Shown: positions 48,589 through 61,171 of the stretch, one piece after another
How the letters are laid out: each line of letters begins with the position of its first letter
How positions within the stretch are numbered: the stretch's first letter is position 1
NCBI RefSeq assembly: GCF_000313135.1
Contig: NW_004457291.1
Location: 2,866-65,646, forward strand
Direction: 5' to 3'
Length of the DNA stretch: 62,781 nt
DNA from: Acanthamoeba castellanii str. Neff
Taxonomy: Eukaryota; Discosea; Longamoebia; Acanthamoebidae
Position numbers and translations under genes: made by a program
Notes under the pieces: generated by a model
Databases searched by the model: none
What the model was told of the DNA's origin: nothing
The model's input: only the letters and a program-made list of their open reading frames with translations

Positions 48589-51099
48589 ATGGAGAAGGAC
48601 CCGGAGGAAGATGAGGAATTGGACGAGCGCATGGGGAGCACGAGGGGACAATGGCACTACAGCAGCAACCGGCGAGGAGAGGACGAAATCCTTACGGGCA
48701 GCAGACCGTGGTGGGCCGGGCTCGAGGAGCGGCTGCCCCTCGACGTGGACAGCCTGTCGTCTGGAGAGCGCCGCTGGCTCGACCACCTCTACGCCGCTGC
48801 CACATGCGCACTCTACTCCTGCCCCTCCTCAGCCGCAGGCTCGGTCTCACCCTCCTCCCCGCTCTTCTCGCCCTCGCTCCCTGCCTCAGCCGACTCCTCC
48901 TCTCCCGCGGCAGCGCTCGAGTTGGCTCCGCGCCTGTGCCAGGCTCTCCTCCATGCTCTACGCCAGCTGCGGTACGTACACCTACTGCTCATCATCACAC
49001 CAGCTCACTTGCCATGGTGGACAACCGTCAAAACAGATCGGAGACGTGCGATGTAGAGGAACAGGAGCCGTTCTGGTGTGCCATGAACCTGCCGCCCATC
49101 AGTCTTGCCGATTTACTGAGGGCGTCGCGGGCGAGTGTGAGCGACGGCGATCATCGGATGGCCACAAGCACCAGTACGACCATGACCACGACCACGAGTA
49201 CAGCGCGGACCAGCAGGCGCCTTATAACGGCGCCGCCGGCGGGCTTTGTCGGCTGTGACCTGGGCGCCTTCTTTCGTTCCGAAGTGGAACCCTCCCCGGC
49301 AAGCCGGTCGTCCCCTCCGCCCGACCTGTTCGCCCTACCGCGCGATAGTGTCCAAATGACGGCGTCATCGCCCATTCGCCAGGTGCCATTCATCCTCATG
49401 GCTCGGCTCAAGTCAGGTACTAGCACTCTTCGCTTCGGCCAGTGCCCTTGCGGGCACACGACTCACGCGAGTCCTCTCAGGCAATGCTTCTGTGCGCCGA
49501 GAGACCGATCTGCGCAAGGGGGTCGGTTTGTACCTGGAGGACAGAAGCGGTTGCCTGGCCTGCGAGATGCTAGAGCCGGACCCATCCGCCGTTGGCCAAA
49601 TTATTCTGATCTCCAGCGCCAACTTCATCCCCACCCACACGCCACCGTCGTCGCCTGACGGTGCACTTCCCTTAGCAGTATGAATGACGCGTCAATGACT
49701 GATATGTTTATGTTGGCCCAGAGTTGCCCGGCTATCTGGAGATCAGTCAGTGGGTTCCGCTGCTCGACCCTAGTAATCCACAAGCGAGTCCGGCGTCGAT
49801 TCAAGCACTCGGTGAGCGCTACAAGCCTCTGGTCCCGCGACACGTCGCCCTGAGAGCGGTACTGCCCTATGAGTCGTGAACTGCTGGCCCTGATGCTTAG
49901 CCAATGCTGGTGCTGGCCATTTTCACACTACTCGTAGGGGCTCACAAAAGAGCTGTTCGACCACGAGTCGGGAGAGCCTTCGGCAAAGAGGAAGAAGAAG
50001 GAGCAGGTACGCGGGCACCACCTTCAACTCCTTGAGGGAACTGACGACGTCGGCCTGTCGATCTCATGTTCTTACGCTCCGAGGGCAGGTGAGCATCGTT
50101 GGCAAGGTGACCGCCCTCAGCCCTGTCAAGTGGACGCACGACAAACCGCAGTTCCTGCTCCAGCTCAACCTAACCTACAAGCGCAAGTCCATTGCTGTAC
50201 CGCCACACCCTGTTGTTCCCCTCCCACGAAGCTGCTTTCGTCTTACCGCTGGGATGGACGATCGCCCCACAGGGCGCGACACGAGAGGTCTCTGTTCTGG
50301 TGCTGTTCGGCGAGCGGGAGTGCGCGCGTTGGTACCCCTGTCTGGTGATGGACAAGAACTACCTGATCACGCGCCTTCGCCCGGCCAAACTGTTTGAACA
50401 ATCGTACGACATCCAATCCACCAACCACTCCCCGCACATGTACTCTAGAGCTCATAATCTCCACCAGAGAAGTGTTTGCTGCCACGGCTGCCACCTCGCT
50501 TCATCTCTTTGGTGCGTACCATTGACCCTACGATGACACTCCCACAACACCACTCATCGTAATACTACAACTTTGACACGACCACGGGTGATAGAGGGCT
50601 CAGTCGCGCCGTCTCAAGTCCTCAACCAATCCCGCGAGACCTCGCTACTACTCTTTGACCACCCTACGCCCTGGGGTACGCCCAGAGTCTTACCTCCAGA
50701 GTGCCAGGCTCCGAACGGCCGGTTTCTTAAGGCTTGAGCCAACCCAACGTTGATTGTCGAATCGTTTGCAGACAGTTCGGTCCCCAGCTCGCCCGCTTCG
50801 CCGTCGCCGTCGCAATCGCCGTCGCGATCCCCATCACCTTCACCCAATCCAAGCTCTGCTGCTGCCGCGGTCTCGGGACTCTCCCTAGTGGACTTGGTCC
50901 ACAGGAGGTACGATCCCCACTTGGGGTAGTTGTGGGAGTGAGTGCTCATGAGCGCCCCGCACGCAGGCTGGTGAACTACGAGGGCCGAATCACCGGCTAC
51001 CTGGGACACGGTGTTTTCGAGCTGGATGACCGACTCGACCGCAAGCTGTTTCTTTCTCACTACCACACGCCACACCTCGATAGGTTCGTTTCACACACA

Positions 51100-51130
<31 letters not shown>

Positions 51131-54100
51131 CGACACACACGTGGTGATGACGCCGCACCTGCACTTGCAGAGTCCTTCGAATCGGCAACCTGGTGCGACT
51201 GTACAACGTGCACTTGATCGTGCGGCCATGGCATCCCGTTCCCTACTCATCAGACGACTTCAGCGGCCTAGTCGAGGTAATGCGTGTGTTGTTGTTGTGG
51301 TGCGGCGCGGTACGCATCGTGGTCACAAACCGACGGGCCATCACTATCAGGGGTTCGGGTGTTGCAGCTACAGCCGGGTGAGCGTGGTACAGTTCGGATC
51401 GGACTGCCAACCGCCTCCGCCGCTGTTCTCCGCCCGAAAGCGCGGTTCGCTGGAGACCTACCTTCGCCGCTATCCCCTCTCCGCGGCGCCCTGGTATGTG
51501 CAGCTGCTCATCCAAAACATGCGCTCTCTCTTACACGTTGGCTTGTAACTTGTACCCAGGATACTCCACGTGTACCCCAGCCTCGTCCAGCGATGGCACT
51601 CGGACCGCCGCATTCTCTTTGCTGGCGTACACCCGCCTTTGCGCCGCACAGCTGTTGTTAGCGAGCATGATCTCTGACTTTTGGCTGTCATCGGGCTTGC
51701 TAAGCACAGGAGGACTTGGGTCTGCTCCACACTCTGTGCCGGGTGGCCCGCCTGCAGCAGACCAACATCCACCTGTGGAACGAATTCACCAACCACCGGG
51801 CCTGTTGCATCACGTACGTTGTGCCAGCTGCGCGAACGCCACCTCACCTCAATTCGGGGGCTCACGAGACTCATCATTTCTCGCCGTCGCGTGCGGCCAG
51901 ACGCCCTATTCTGGGCCTGCCCGAGGTACCCACGCTCAAGGAGTTCCTGGTGGCGGCCGCCACGCTGAAGCGACCACCCGGCACCAGCCTCCACGCACCC
52001 TGTAACCATCCACCTCACGACTCCTCCCCTGTAAGCGCTGATTAACAGCCGGCTGGACTGACCGATGACCGACCACGCGTATGGTGCACAGTTGTGGTAT
52101 GTAGTAGCGAGCTGCCGCGGCCCGTGGTGCTGGTGGGCAAGCTCACGGGCGCGACGGAGCTCTCGGACGACACCGGCCGTGTGAGCGTGGAGATCATCGG
52201 CCTGGACGCTGGCATGCTGGACGCCTACGTGTGCCTACCCGCGTTCAGGCTCGCGTTCGACCCGGCCGCGGGCCTGTGCGTGGTGGCGGCCATACGGGAC
52301 GTGGTGGTCCACTCGCCCCTCGCCGCGCTCGAGCAGCAGCAGGCCATCCCGCCGGCCCAGGAGATCAAGAAAGAGGCCGCGCACGGCTTTGTAGTCATGG
52401 TACACCACCACGGAGTCTGCGCAGCGTCGCTGGCTGACCCCTTGTGACGTCACCTTTGGCAGGTGCTCGACAGACTGGTCCACAAGCCCAACACCGGCTT
52501 GAGTCTGCAGTCGCTCTGCGTCGAGGCCGTCCATCTGCCTACCCCCACTTCAGCGGCGCTGGGCGGAGAAGGGCTGCGGCCTCCCGTGATCACGCTGGAG
52601 CTGCCCGCGCCCCGGCTGACCCGCTACTACGCGGCGCTCCGGCCGGGTGGGGTGTACGGCCTGAACGGGGTGAGCGCCGTCGATGGCAGTCGGGGCGAGC
52701 GCCACCGATTGCACCCGGCCGGCCGCATCGAGAGCGTGCAGCTGGTGTCGGCCGACAACGGGCGGCCGTTGCTGTGCTGCTCTGAGGACCAGCTGCCCGC
52801 GGCACCCAGCATCGTAGCCTCCCGGCGGGCCGTCACGCTGCACGACGCCGCGCTCGCCGAGGCCCTGCCCCGACTGCTCAACCCGACCAACGACCTCCAA
52901 ACGTACCAACGCCGCCCGGCCTGGCCCGAGTGTATCGTGAGGAATGCAAGGTATGTGGAAGCTGACGTGTCACGTTGGCCGTCAGGGTGCACGAGCTGCT
53001 GGAGGTGGAGTACAAGCAAACGGGCGGACCGTACGGCGCGGTCCAGCCTGCGCTGCGCGACGAACGGGCCGTGGTGTCGTTCGCCTGCATCGTGGTGAGC
53101 GTGCTGCAGGCCACCCCAGAGAGCCTGGCCCAGCGCCGGGTGGTGTGCGCCGACCACCTGCACGCCCCGCCGGCCGACACGATCACCGTCTCGGCCGACT
53201 GCTACGTCATGCCCCGCTCTCTCCTCCCCGGGGTCCGCGTACGTCTCCTCCGGAGCGACCATCATCGATAGTGGTCGCTCATTCTTGACATTCTTGATGA
53301 CTGCGACGACCAGGCCGTGTTCAGGAATGTGCAGCGGCAGGTTAGCCCCGGATTCGAGGTGCGCTGCCAGCTGCAGGCCACGTCGTCCGTGCGCGTCTTG
53401 TCGTTGCCCACCGTGTCGGCCGTACTGAACGCTGCCGCCTTGCCCATCGAGTACGTGCCGTGTGCCATGTGTCGTGTGTGTCGTGAGTGTCGTGTGTCGA
53501 CGTCTGACGTTCGACAAAGGAGAGCCTACGACCACGTTGCAGACGCCTGCCTCTATGACCTGCAGTGCCGGCCGTGTCTGCGGCTGTCGCTCCTGCGCCT
53601 TCGCTGCACCGTCACCGCGTTCATACTCGTCACGTTCTCTCTCGGGTATGCGCCGCCTCGCCCTCTTTTGTCGGCGCACCACACCTACACACGTCTTTCT
53701 GCTCTGTGTGGCCTAGGCCCGGTCGCGAGCTTCGGGCCGAGGCCGAGGCCTCGATCGACGATGGCACTGGCGAGGCCAAGCTGCTGTTGTCCGGCCCACT
53801 GGCAGCCGAATTGCTGGGCCTGTCCATCGAGTACTCTCTCTCCCAACCCCGCCACTTGCACAGAACGAGACTGATGGCGTGATCGCACGCACCGACGCAC
53901 ACGACACAGGGACACGGAGGTGTTGAAGCGAGGGCTACAACGGCACGGGATTTTCAAACACGGTCAAGCCGAGGAGGGGGGACGCAACGCCGGGCGATGG
54001 CGCGCCGTCTCGCCTCCGCCCCACGTGCTGCCGAGGCCATTGCTTCCTCCTTCCGACGACGCCGGCGTCGCCGGACCGAACCTCGCCTCTGCTCCGCCAC

Positions 54101-54510
54101 TCACACCGGCCCACGAACTGCTCCTCAAAGAGAAGATGCGGCTGGTGACCCGCCCCTCCCAGCGCTTCCTCATCACCTGCGGCGTCAAGCTGCCGGTACG
54201 TTTCTTCATCACCATCTGCATCATCACCATCACCATCACAGTCTTCATCATCTTCATCTCAGTGTCATCTCAGTATATCGTCATTGTCAGAGGGTCAACG
54301 ACTGATGTTGGTTGGTTGGTGGTTGGTTGGGTGCAGAGCCGACAACAGCACAACGAGCGGGGGCGGTGGCACGACCCGCGGCGGCAGAAGCCAGTCGACG
54401 CCAAGGACGCCGGGGGCAAGGGGCTCAAGCAGCACACCCACGCGCCGCCCAGGCTCTGGCTCGAGGCCAACTCGGTCGTGCGCGCCAGTCCCAGCCAACT
54501 GGTGATGTAA
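48589..54510 (+). CDS. CTC1: CTC1-like protein of the CST telomere complex
   Basis: A long gene with many short exons and about 1200-1300 codons after splicing, matching the size of CTC1. The N-terminus is acidic and then a poorly conserved region. Later exons show OB-fold-like strands: SIVGKVTALSPVKW, DKNYLITRLRPAKLF, YEGRITGYLGHGVFELDDRL, VVLVGKLTGATELSDDTGRV. Near the C-terminus RAEAEASIDDGTGEAKLLLS followed by AAELLGLS matches the characteristic CTC1 OB element (D-GT-x-EA then a short helix). A Ser/Pro-rich linker (SPSPNPSSAAAA) interrupts the middle. CTC1 with STN1 and TEN1 binds telomeric single-strand DNA and recruits polymerase alpha-primase. The assignment rests on a few motifs, so another large OB-fold protein is possible. 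Confidence 0.62.
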
Positions 54511-54705
54511 TTGAGATTTCCTCATTCTTATCTATGGACATAGCTTGATACAAAGGTTGGCGGCCGACCCAAATGGGGTACCTAAAGGTTGAGGGCAGGT
54601 GGAGCGTTCGGTGAGAGTCCAAGGAAGGCCAAGAGAGAAAAAAAAAGAAAAGAACTAAGGGAAAGAGATATTGATGTTTCTTGGCACAGCACAAGTCACG
54701 CGAAG

Positions 54706-57700
54706 ATGAGGCGAAGCTTCTTGGCGCTGTGCACAGCTTCCATGCTGCTGCTGCTCACCGCTTTTGGTACAAGCGTGGCCTTGGGCGAGAGTTGTAATCG
54801 TGCCGGCTCCGCTCGCGTCGTGGAGGTGAGGAACAAAGCCATTTCAATTTCGGCACCTTCTTCTTTTTGTGCTAGAATGGCATCATGATGATCATGAGTG
54901 CGAGGGAATGACCTGACACCACTCATTGTTCTTCAACATGTTGCCGTGATTGCAGACCGAGATTGATGGCCCCGTCGAGGTGATTGAGTGGATCAGAAAG
55001 CCAGACGGCAGCCTAAACCTCAAAACCCAGGTTCGATCCTCGCGTATCCTCTCCATCTCCTTCAAGGCTCACCATACCTCCCACACTTGTGTGTAAACGT
55101 TGTACGCTGGGCTCGAACAGGCGGTGTTCGTGATCACGTCTGCGGGCAGCCTCTACCGCAGCGGCGATGAGGGCCAGAGCTGGTCGCAGCAGACCAGAGT
55201 GGGTCCCGTGAAGGCCGTGTCCCGCACCAACAACACAGACATGCAGTGGTTCTACAACCCCGTGACGGGCAGGGCATGGACGACCGACAACCAGGGCCTC
55301 ACCTACACGGCCGTGGCGCCCGACCGCCAGTTCGTCTTCCTGCAGGCCCACCCGACCCTCGCCAGCACCGCCCTCGCCATCATCTCAGATAATAGCGTCA
55401 AGAACGTACGGCGGTGTGCGTGTGCGGTGGTGCGTGTGCGGTGGTGCGTCGCGAAGAAACGGCTCTCACCTGGTGGCGATGCGTTAGTTGTACGTGACGA
55501 CGGACTTCGGAGCGACCTGGCACAAGAAGCACGACCACGTGGAGCAAGCCGAGTGGGGTTCGGCCGGGCAGGACGGCGTCCCCGAGGGCAACATCATCGC
55601 CCTCGTGCGCGCTGGCAGTTCACTCTCGTTCGTGCGCAGCAAGGACTACTTCGCCACCACCGACTACACCCTCACCAATGCAGTAGTCTTCCTCTTCCAC
55701 AAGAAGGTGGTCTTCATCGTCCGCGTACGTTCTTCCCCCGTCCCGCTTACCCACCGCTAGCGCGTCGACGTTGGCGTTGACTGATCACCGCGCTTGGCTA
55801 TGCAGACGAGCTCGCGCCGGGGGTTGGAGCTCTGGTCGAGCGTGGACGGCGGCCAAGTGTACTCCCGCGCCCTGTTCCCCAACTCGGACCAGATTGTCGA
55901 GAAGGTGGCGTCTCGCTCCTCCTCTCAAGAGCCAAGCCAATCTATTTACTCACGGGCGTTGTGGTGGTGCCGCGGCGGCCACAGAGGTACACAATCTTGG
56001 ACTTGGACGAGGGCGAGGCCTTTGTCAACGTGGATTTGGATGACAACACCAACTACGGTACCACCTTCGGCTCTGATCGCTTCGACCGCGAGTTTTCCGA
56101 AGTCCTCCGGTATACCTCTACCTCGTTCCCCTCACCCGTGCTGTGTGTCCTGGGTGTCGTGAGTGTCGTGGGTGACGTGGGTAACGTGGGTGTCGTGCCA
56201 GCGGTGCATGCGTTCGCTGAAGCTATCACCCCTTTTCGCTCTTCACCAGGTACAACAAGAGGGACCCCAGTGGAAGGGTTGACTTCCGTCGCGTGTTCGG
56301 CCTGGAGGGCATCTACGTCGCCAACCGCTTCAACGCCTCGGACGCCAAGTTCGCGCAGACCGTCCTCACCTTCAACAAGGGTTCAACCTTAGTCCCTCCC
56401 ATTACCCTCTTCCCCCCCCCCAATCGACTCACTAACGGGGTAACGCGTGTGCAGGCGCTGATTGGAAGCTGTTGCCTGCGCCGGCCAAGGACCTCGATGG
56501 AAAGACCATCGCTGCGGGGAGCCTGCTGCACCTGCTGGGCAGGACCGACTCGTCGAAGCACAACCAGCTCTACTCCAACGAGAAAGCCATTGGGCTCGTC
56601 ATCGCCAACGGCCAGGTGGGTCCGTACCTGCGCAGCTCGGATAAGATCGGCACCTATCTGTCGCGCGACGCCGGCCAGTCGTGGATCCAGATCGGGTGGG
56701 GCTCGCACACCTTCGAGATCGCCAACCACGGCGCCATCACCCTCTTCGCCGAGGACTCCAAGCCCATCACTGATCTCAAGTGCGCTTCTTCGTTCTTCTT
56801 CGTTCTTCGATCACTCGCTGACTTTAGCTGCATTCGCTTGCGGTGAAGGTACTCGTGGACCCAGGGCGCGTCGAGCGCTCAGTGCTCGTTCACGTCGAGG
56901 CCCATGACGCTCACCGACATCGCCACCGAGCCCGACAACACGGCCCGCACCTTCATCATGTACGGCACGCGCGACGCCAAGGCACGTTCCTCCCCCCGCC
57001 CTCGCCCCCACCCTCGCGGCCCCAGCTTCGCATTTCATGTGTCCCACAGCCTGGCTCACGCCTTTTTAATGAGTGCAGGGTGTGCTGGTCCACGTCGACT
57101 TCAACAGGGCCGTCCGTGCCTGTACGCATTTACCCCACTCTGCGGCTGTCGTGCGCGCGCCAACGCCGAGACTGACACACGAGTGTGTGTCGACACAGGC
57201 GCGGCGAGCGATTTCGAGAACTGGAGCCCGCTGGGCGACAAGTGCCTGCTGGGCGAGCAGTTCACCTACCAGCGCAGGAAGCAGGACAGCGTGTGCGTCG
57301 TGAGCGATGACCACCAGCCCTCGCACAAGGTCCAAACCTGCCCCTGCGTCGAGGAGGACTACGAATGGTACCACAGCACACACACGACACACACACACAC
57401 CTCTTACCCAACTGCTTTCATGACTACAGCGACTTCTGCTACGAGCCCGTGGGGGCGAGGCCTAAGGTGTGCAAGAAGGTGTGCGACGAGTTCGACCCGA
57501 CGAAGGAACCCCTTGAGTGCATTGACACCTGGTTCCAGACCAAGGGGTGCGTACCATCCCATCATTCCCGCTCGTGCGAACCCGCACCGCATCTGACCTG
57601 CGCCATGTGGTGGTCGTGGTGGTCGTGGTGCCGCTTCTAGATATCGCTTGGTTCCGGGCAACAAGTGCGACAGGGAAAGCGATGTCGCCAAGGCGCTCGA

Positions 57701-58311
57701 ACCGACCGAGCACACCTGCAGCTCCGTCCCCGATTCAGGCTCACGCCCGGGCGGCCCCAGCGAGCTGAGCGGCGGTGCCAGTACGTACACCCGACCATGC
57801 ATCGCCGCTAGCTGCGCTACGTACTTACCGCGCGCGTGTGTGCGGCGTGTCCCCATGTGCGTTCCAGTGTTTGGCATCGTGCTGGTGGTGCTGTTCATCC
57901 TCGGCGGCGGCCTTGTGGTGGCGGCCGTCATCCTCTCCATGATCAACCCGCAGTTCCGCGAGATGGCCGCCCGCATCGTCCCGCAGCGGTACCAGCAGTT
58001 CGGCGGCGCCTCCCGAGGTACTCTTCAGCACGCTTCGCACACACCGCACACATTGAGAGGGACACCGCGTGTGGTCTCACGGTGCCACTGCTGTATGGTG
58101 CACAGGGGACGAGGGTCGTCCGCGCGCGAGCGGTGCCGGGTACGCCAAGGTGGGCGGGTCGGGTTCGCTGCTCGACCAGGATGATAACAGCCTGGAGGGG
58201 GAAGAGGAGCCCGCGCCGTTCACTCCCTTCCCCTCGTCCTCCTCTTCGTCTTCTCGCCCGACCACCACCGGTGGTGACGATGAGGACGATGACTTCAACC
58301 CGAGGGTGTAA
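54706..58311 (+). CDS. Sortilin/VPS10-domain receptor
   Basis: Multi-exon. A signal peptide (SFLALCTASMLLLLTAFG) precedes a ten-bladed VPS10 propeller with Asp-boxes: YRSGDEGQSWSQ, YVTTDFGATWHK, WSSVDGGQVYSR, YLSRDAGQSWIQI. The Cys-rich 10CC part follows: CLLGEQFTYQRRKQDSVCVV, CDFCYEPVG, IDTWFQTKGYRLVPGNKC. Then a single transmembrane helix (MFGIVLVVLFILGGGLVVAA) and a cytosolic tail rich in Ser and acidic residues (DDNSLEGEEEPAPF). Such receptors carry hydrolases and other cargo from the Golgi to lysosomes, with sorting signals in the tail. The start is the first ATG in frame with the signal peptide. Last exon ends at 58309-58311. Confidence 0.85.
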
Positions 58312-58339
58312 GTTCTCTTTTACACACCCCGTCCTCTTC

Positions 58340-58395
58340 ATCTCTCGTTTGCCAGGCGAAGCTTTTGTGTGCAAATTGGGGTGACCAGCAAAGAA
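58340..58395. repeat. Diverged direct repeat, left copy
   Basis: CTCTCGTTTGCCAGGCGAAG and about 40 following bases resemble 59647-59705 (CTCTCATTCGCCTGGCGAAG and following), by eye about three quarters identical. The two copies bracket the TRAF-type fragment and the low-GC stretch. Confidence 0.55.
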
Positions 58396-58558
58396 AGAGT
58401 TTTGTCCTGTTTCCCACGCCCCACCTCTAACAGGTACTGTTAGTTGATCTCTTTGTTGGTTCACCATCAGGCAGGAAACCACAGCGCGCGAGGTTGGAGA
58501 GCCCAAAAGATCTTGTTGGCTGGGACAATACGATCGAGGCTTGTTTTCGCGTTGGTAG

Positions 58559-59005
58559 TTAATAATCTGAACTATCAGAACTATCGGAACTATCAGAATC
58601 AGACATTATGATACGTCCTCTGGCAGGAGCAGCAGCGGGGGCAGCGGCAGAAGGACCAACACCGAAGGGGAACTTGACGCTGGCCTGTGTCTTCAGCGCC
58701 TGCATGTCCTTGTTGAGCTCGTCGATTTCGCTCCGTTGCCGCTTCAGCATGGTCTGCTGCTCCTCGACCAAGCGCGAGAGCCTTTGCACTGTGTCCTGCT
58801 GACGCTGGAGTATGGCGCGGAGGGGCCACACGGCGCACTTGTCCTCGTGGTCTTGCATGTGCCCACGTGCAGAGGTGAACTCGCATCCAACGTCGGCAGC
58901 GCGGCACGCCACCACCTTGGCCACACACTCGACGGCCTCGTGGTGCTTCTTCTTGGCTGGTGCCAGAGGCAAATAGCACACACTTAGGGTGCTTGAGTAT
59001 AGCAT
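58559..59005 (-). pseudogene. TRAF-type zinc finger protein fragment
   Basis: An ORF from ATG 59005, but the protein-like part starts after an apparent acceptor (CTGGCACCAG) at AKKKHHEAVECVAKVV. It has the spacing of a TRAF-type zinc finger: C...C...GCEF...H...DHEDKC, followed by a coiled coil (RQQDTVQRLSRLVEEQQTML, SEIDELNKDMQALK). It ends with an Ala/Pro linker and an acidic tail, SDSDSSDSSDSSDY. No upstream exon with a RING or further zinc fingers is visible between 59005 and the next gene, so this looks like the 3' end of a larger gene, moved or truncated. It may still be transcribed from the ATG. Confidence 0.5.
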
Positions 59006-59807
59006 GCTTGAAGAAAAGCCAGTAGCTCACAGGCAAGGGGATGTGAGTGCCTGAACTATTCTGTTTTACTTTTAAACACCAGAAACAGTTGGGTACTGAA
59101 CTCAGTTCAGACTGAACTCAGTAAAAAAGTGTGGTTTGGTGGTGCTATGGTATCACAAGGAGGTCCTGATGATACCAGTTATGATGGGCATGGTATCATA
59201 CCATTGATGCAGGCAGGCTATGATTGCACCAGTGGTGGAATGGAGAGAAAGAGCATTATGGGGTTTGTGGCATGTGTGAGTGTGTTGTCACATGTGTGGG
59301 GTGGGGTCAGGTTGAAGAGGAGGATGAGCCCTGCATGCACTCTGCTGATTCATGAGGAGTAAGCACAATGCTGTTATAGGGAGGGTCCAGGGCATGGAAG
59401 TAGCCCAGATAGATAAGCTTGCTGAAGAAGCCAAGGGTGTGCACATTCTTGTTTGCCCAGCCACAGTTGTCAACCAGTGTGAACAGTGCAATGACAAGGG
59501 TGAGCAACACCATGGCAAGAGGCACGACGGTGAGAGGCATGCGTGCAGGGCAAGAGAGATGAAGCAGAGATGAAGAAGAGCTAGGGATCTCTCCACTTCT
59601 GGTGTGTGCTGCTTGTTGTTGCGCCTCTTGCCATCATTCCTTACGCCTCTCATTCGCCTGGCGAAGCTTGTGTGCGAATAGGGGTAACAGGCGAACAAAC
59701 AAAGAGTGTTGCTTGGCTCCCCAAAGCCCATTGCGTAGAGGGGTACAAGGGCACCCACCACCAGCTTTGATAGTGATGAAGGAAAAACTGTAATATATTA
59801 AAAGAAC
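59006..59807. other. Second lower-GC island
   Basis: About 800 bases with AT-richer composition and ORFs of unfamiliar codon use on both strands, such as 59129-59362 plus (GPDDTSYDGHGIIPLMQAGY) and 59307-59540 minus. None is recognised as a transposon protein, though short direct duplications (CAGTTCAG/TCAGTTCAG near 59101) and the 59647-59705 repeat suggest mobile-element debris. The last 50 bases are the 3' UTR of the next minus-strand gene. Confidence 0.4.
59647..59705. repeat. Diverged direct repeat, right copy
   Basis: Right partner of 58340-58395. Within it TTCGCCTG and CAGGCGAA form an 8-bp inverted repeat about 27 bases apart, and TTCGCCTGGCGAA is itself palindromic. Confidence 0.55.
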
Positions 59808-60979
59808 TTAAAGGAGAGGTCGGAGGGCCTCGAAGTTGAGGGACACCTTCTTGTCCTCGTCGATGGCGTAGGCCAGCACGGGTGTGCGCCACAGGTACTC
59901 CACTGTGAGAATCTTGTCCTTGCCCTGCGCATTACACCCCCCCCCAAGCAGACAAAACGGCGCGTTAGGGAAAATGGCGTGGCCGACACAGGACGGCATG
60001 GGCGGTGGTGTACCGGTGCGGGGTCGCCGAAGGCCTTGTTCATGCACCCGTTGGGCTTGAGCGTGTACCCGAATGCCCGCAGACCCTTCCCTCCTGACCC
60101 CAATCACCCCATTAGTATCGTGTGCGGTCGTGCGCGTGCGCGTGCGGTCGTGCGTGCGTGTTTTGTGCGAACCTTGTTCGGAGAGCATGATGCGAAGGGT
60201 GGTAGTGACGTCGTACACGCGGTTCTCGAGGCCGTAGGAGGCCTTGACGATGTCGGCGCAGAAGAGCTTCACCTCCTCCGGCGGGCTGCTCTTGCCCGTC
60301 GTCTTCGTGTACAGGTGGTCCATCGTCAACGTCATCTGCGCGCGGCCCATCGCCACCACCATCGTCACCATCATCGCCACCACCCGCTTCTGTCGCACAA
60401 ATAGGCAAAGGCGGCGCACCTTGATGTCTTCCGGCTTGGTGAGGAGCTTGGGCGTGCCCACCACCTCGAACGAGAACAGCAGCTGCTTGTCCTCTCCCGG
60501 AGCAGGGTCACCTAAAGCCATTTAATTTATTAATATGAGTATAAACTCTTACGATTTATGAATAAGTATTTTGATTTTATAATTATTTGCCCAAAAACAT
60601 AGAATTTGTCAATAGGAGTTGAAATTATAATTTATAATAGAAGGAGTTTAAAAACATAAAAGAAAGTACCGAAGAGGGCGTTCATGCAGCCGTTGGGCCG
60701 GAGGGTGGTGTATCCGAAGGCGTCGAGGGTGAGGCCGCCCTTGTTGAAGATGAGCTGCTGGAGAGTGGCCGTGACGTCGATCAGCTTGGTGCCCGCCCCG
60801 TACGAGGCCCGCACCACCCGCATGTAGGGACCCGACGGCACCGCAGTGGCGGTGGGCGGACGGGCCGCAGCCGTGGTGGCGCCCGATGGCCCGAAAGCCG
60901 GCTGCCCGCCCTCATAGCGCTGTGACGGGGGTGGCGCTGCGCCGTAGCGTCCCGAGTCGTACTGCTCCTCGAACGACAT
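59808..60979 (-). CDS. Tandem DUF3395-like domain protein, copy 2
   Basis: Starts at ATG 60979 (MSFEEQYDSGRYGAAPPPSQ), a disordered Gly/Pro leader unrelated to that of copy 1. Module 1: MRVVRASYGAGTKLIDVT, LTLDAFGYTTLRPNGCMNAL, then after an intron DPAPGEDKQLLFSFEVVG. Module 2: DIVKASYGLENRVYDVTTTL, FGYTLKPNGCMNKAFGDP, then DKILTVEYLWR and DEDKKVSLNFEALRPLL. Intron positions match copy 1 (after NALFG, after PEDIK, after LSEQG), so the two genes come from one duplicated ancestor. The pattern is that of DUF3395 but without a J domain. The function is unknown. It starts head to head with the 5'-nucleotidase-like gene. Confidence 0.65.
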
Positions 60980-61171
60980 GTGATGCTGTTTAGTTTGGGT
61001 TTGGGTATTGTTGGTATGCAGTTTAACTGGCCTGTTTGTGCGAACGGCTGTTGCGTTTTCGGCAGACCGAAAGCCCGAAACCAAACGTTTGGTGAAATCC
61101 AAATGTGTTACACATTTCTCTCTACTTTTCTTGCATTTTCTTGATCGCCAAGCTTCGGGACAACAGCAAGA
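60980..61171. promoter_or_regulatory. Short divergent promoter region
   Basis: 192 bases between the divergent starts of the DUF3395-like gene and the 5'-nucleotidase-like gene. GTTTAACTGGCC and GAAACCAAACG motifs are present; no clear TATA box. Confidence 0.45.

Noticed and set aside
54885..54920. ATGATGA...CTGA boxes suggesting a C/D snoRNA in a sortilin intron
   Set aside because: The boxes are only about 20 bases apart and no terminal stem is visible.
55025..55045. tRNA B-box-like GGTTCGATCCTCG
   Set aside because: No matching A box, acceptor stem or anticodon arm; it is a splice donor region of the sortilin gene.
59129..59362. ORF with faint likeness to a copia RNase H region
   Set aside because: Only one short R-K-S-x-x-G-F match; catalytic residues cannot be placed.
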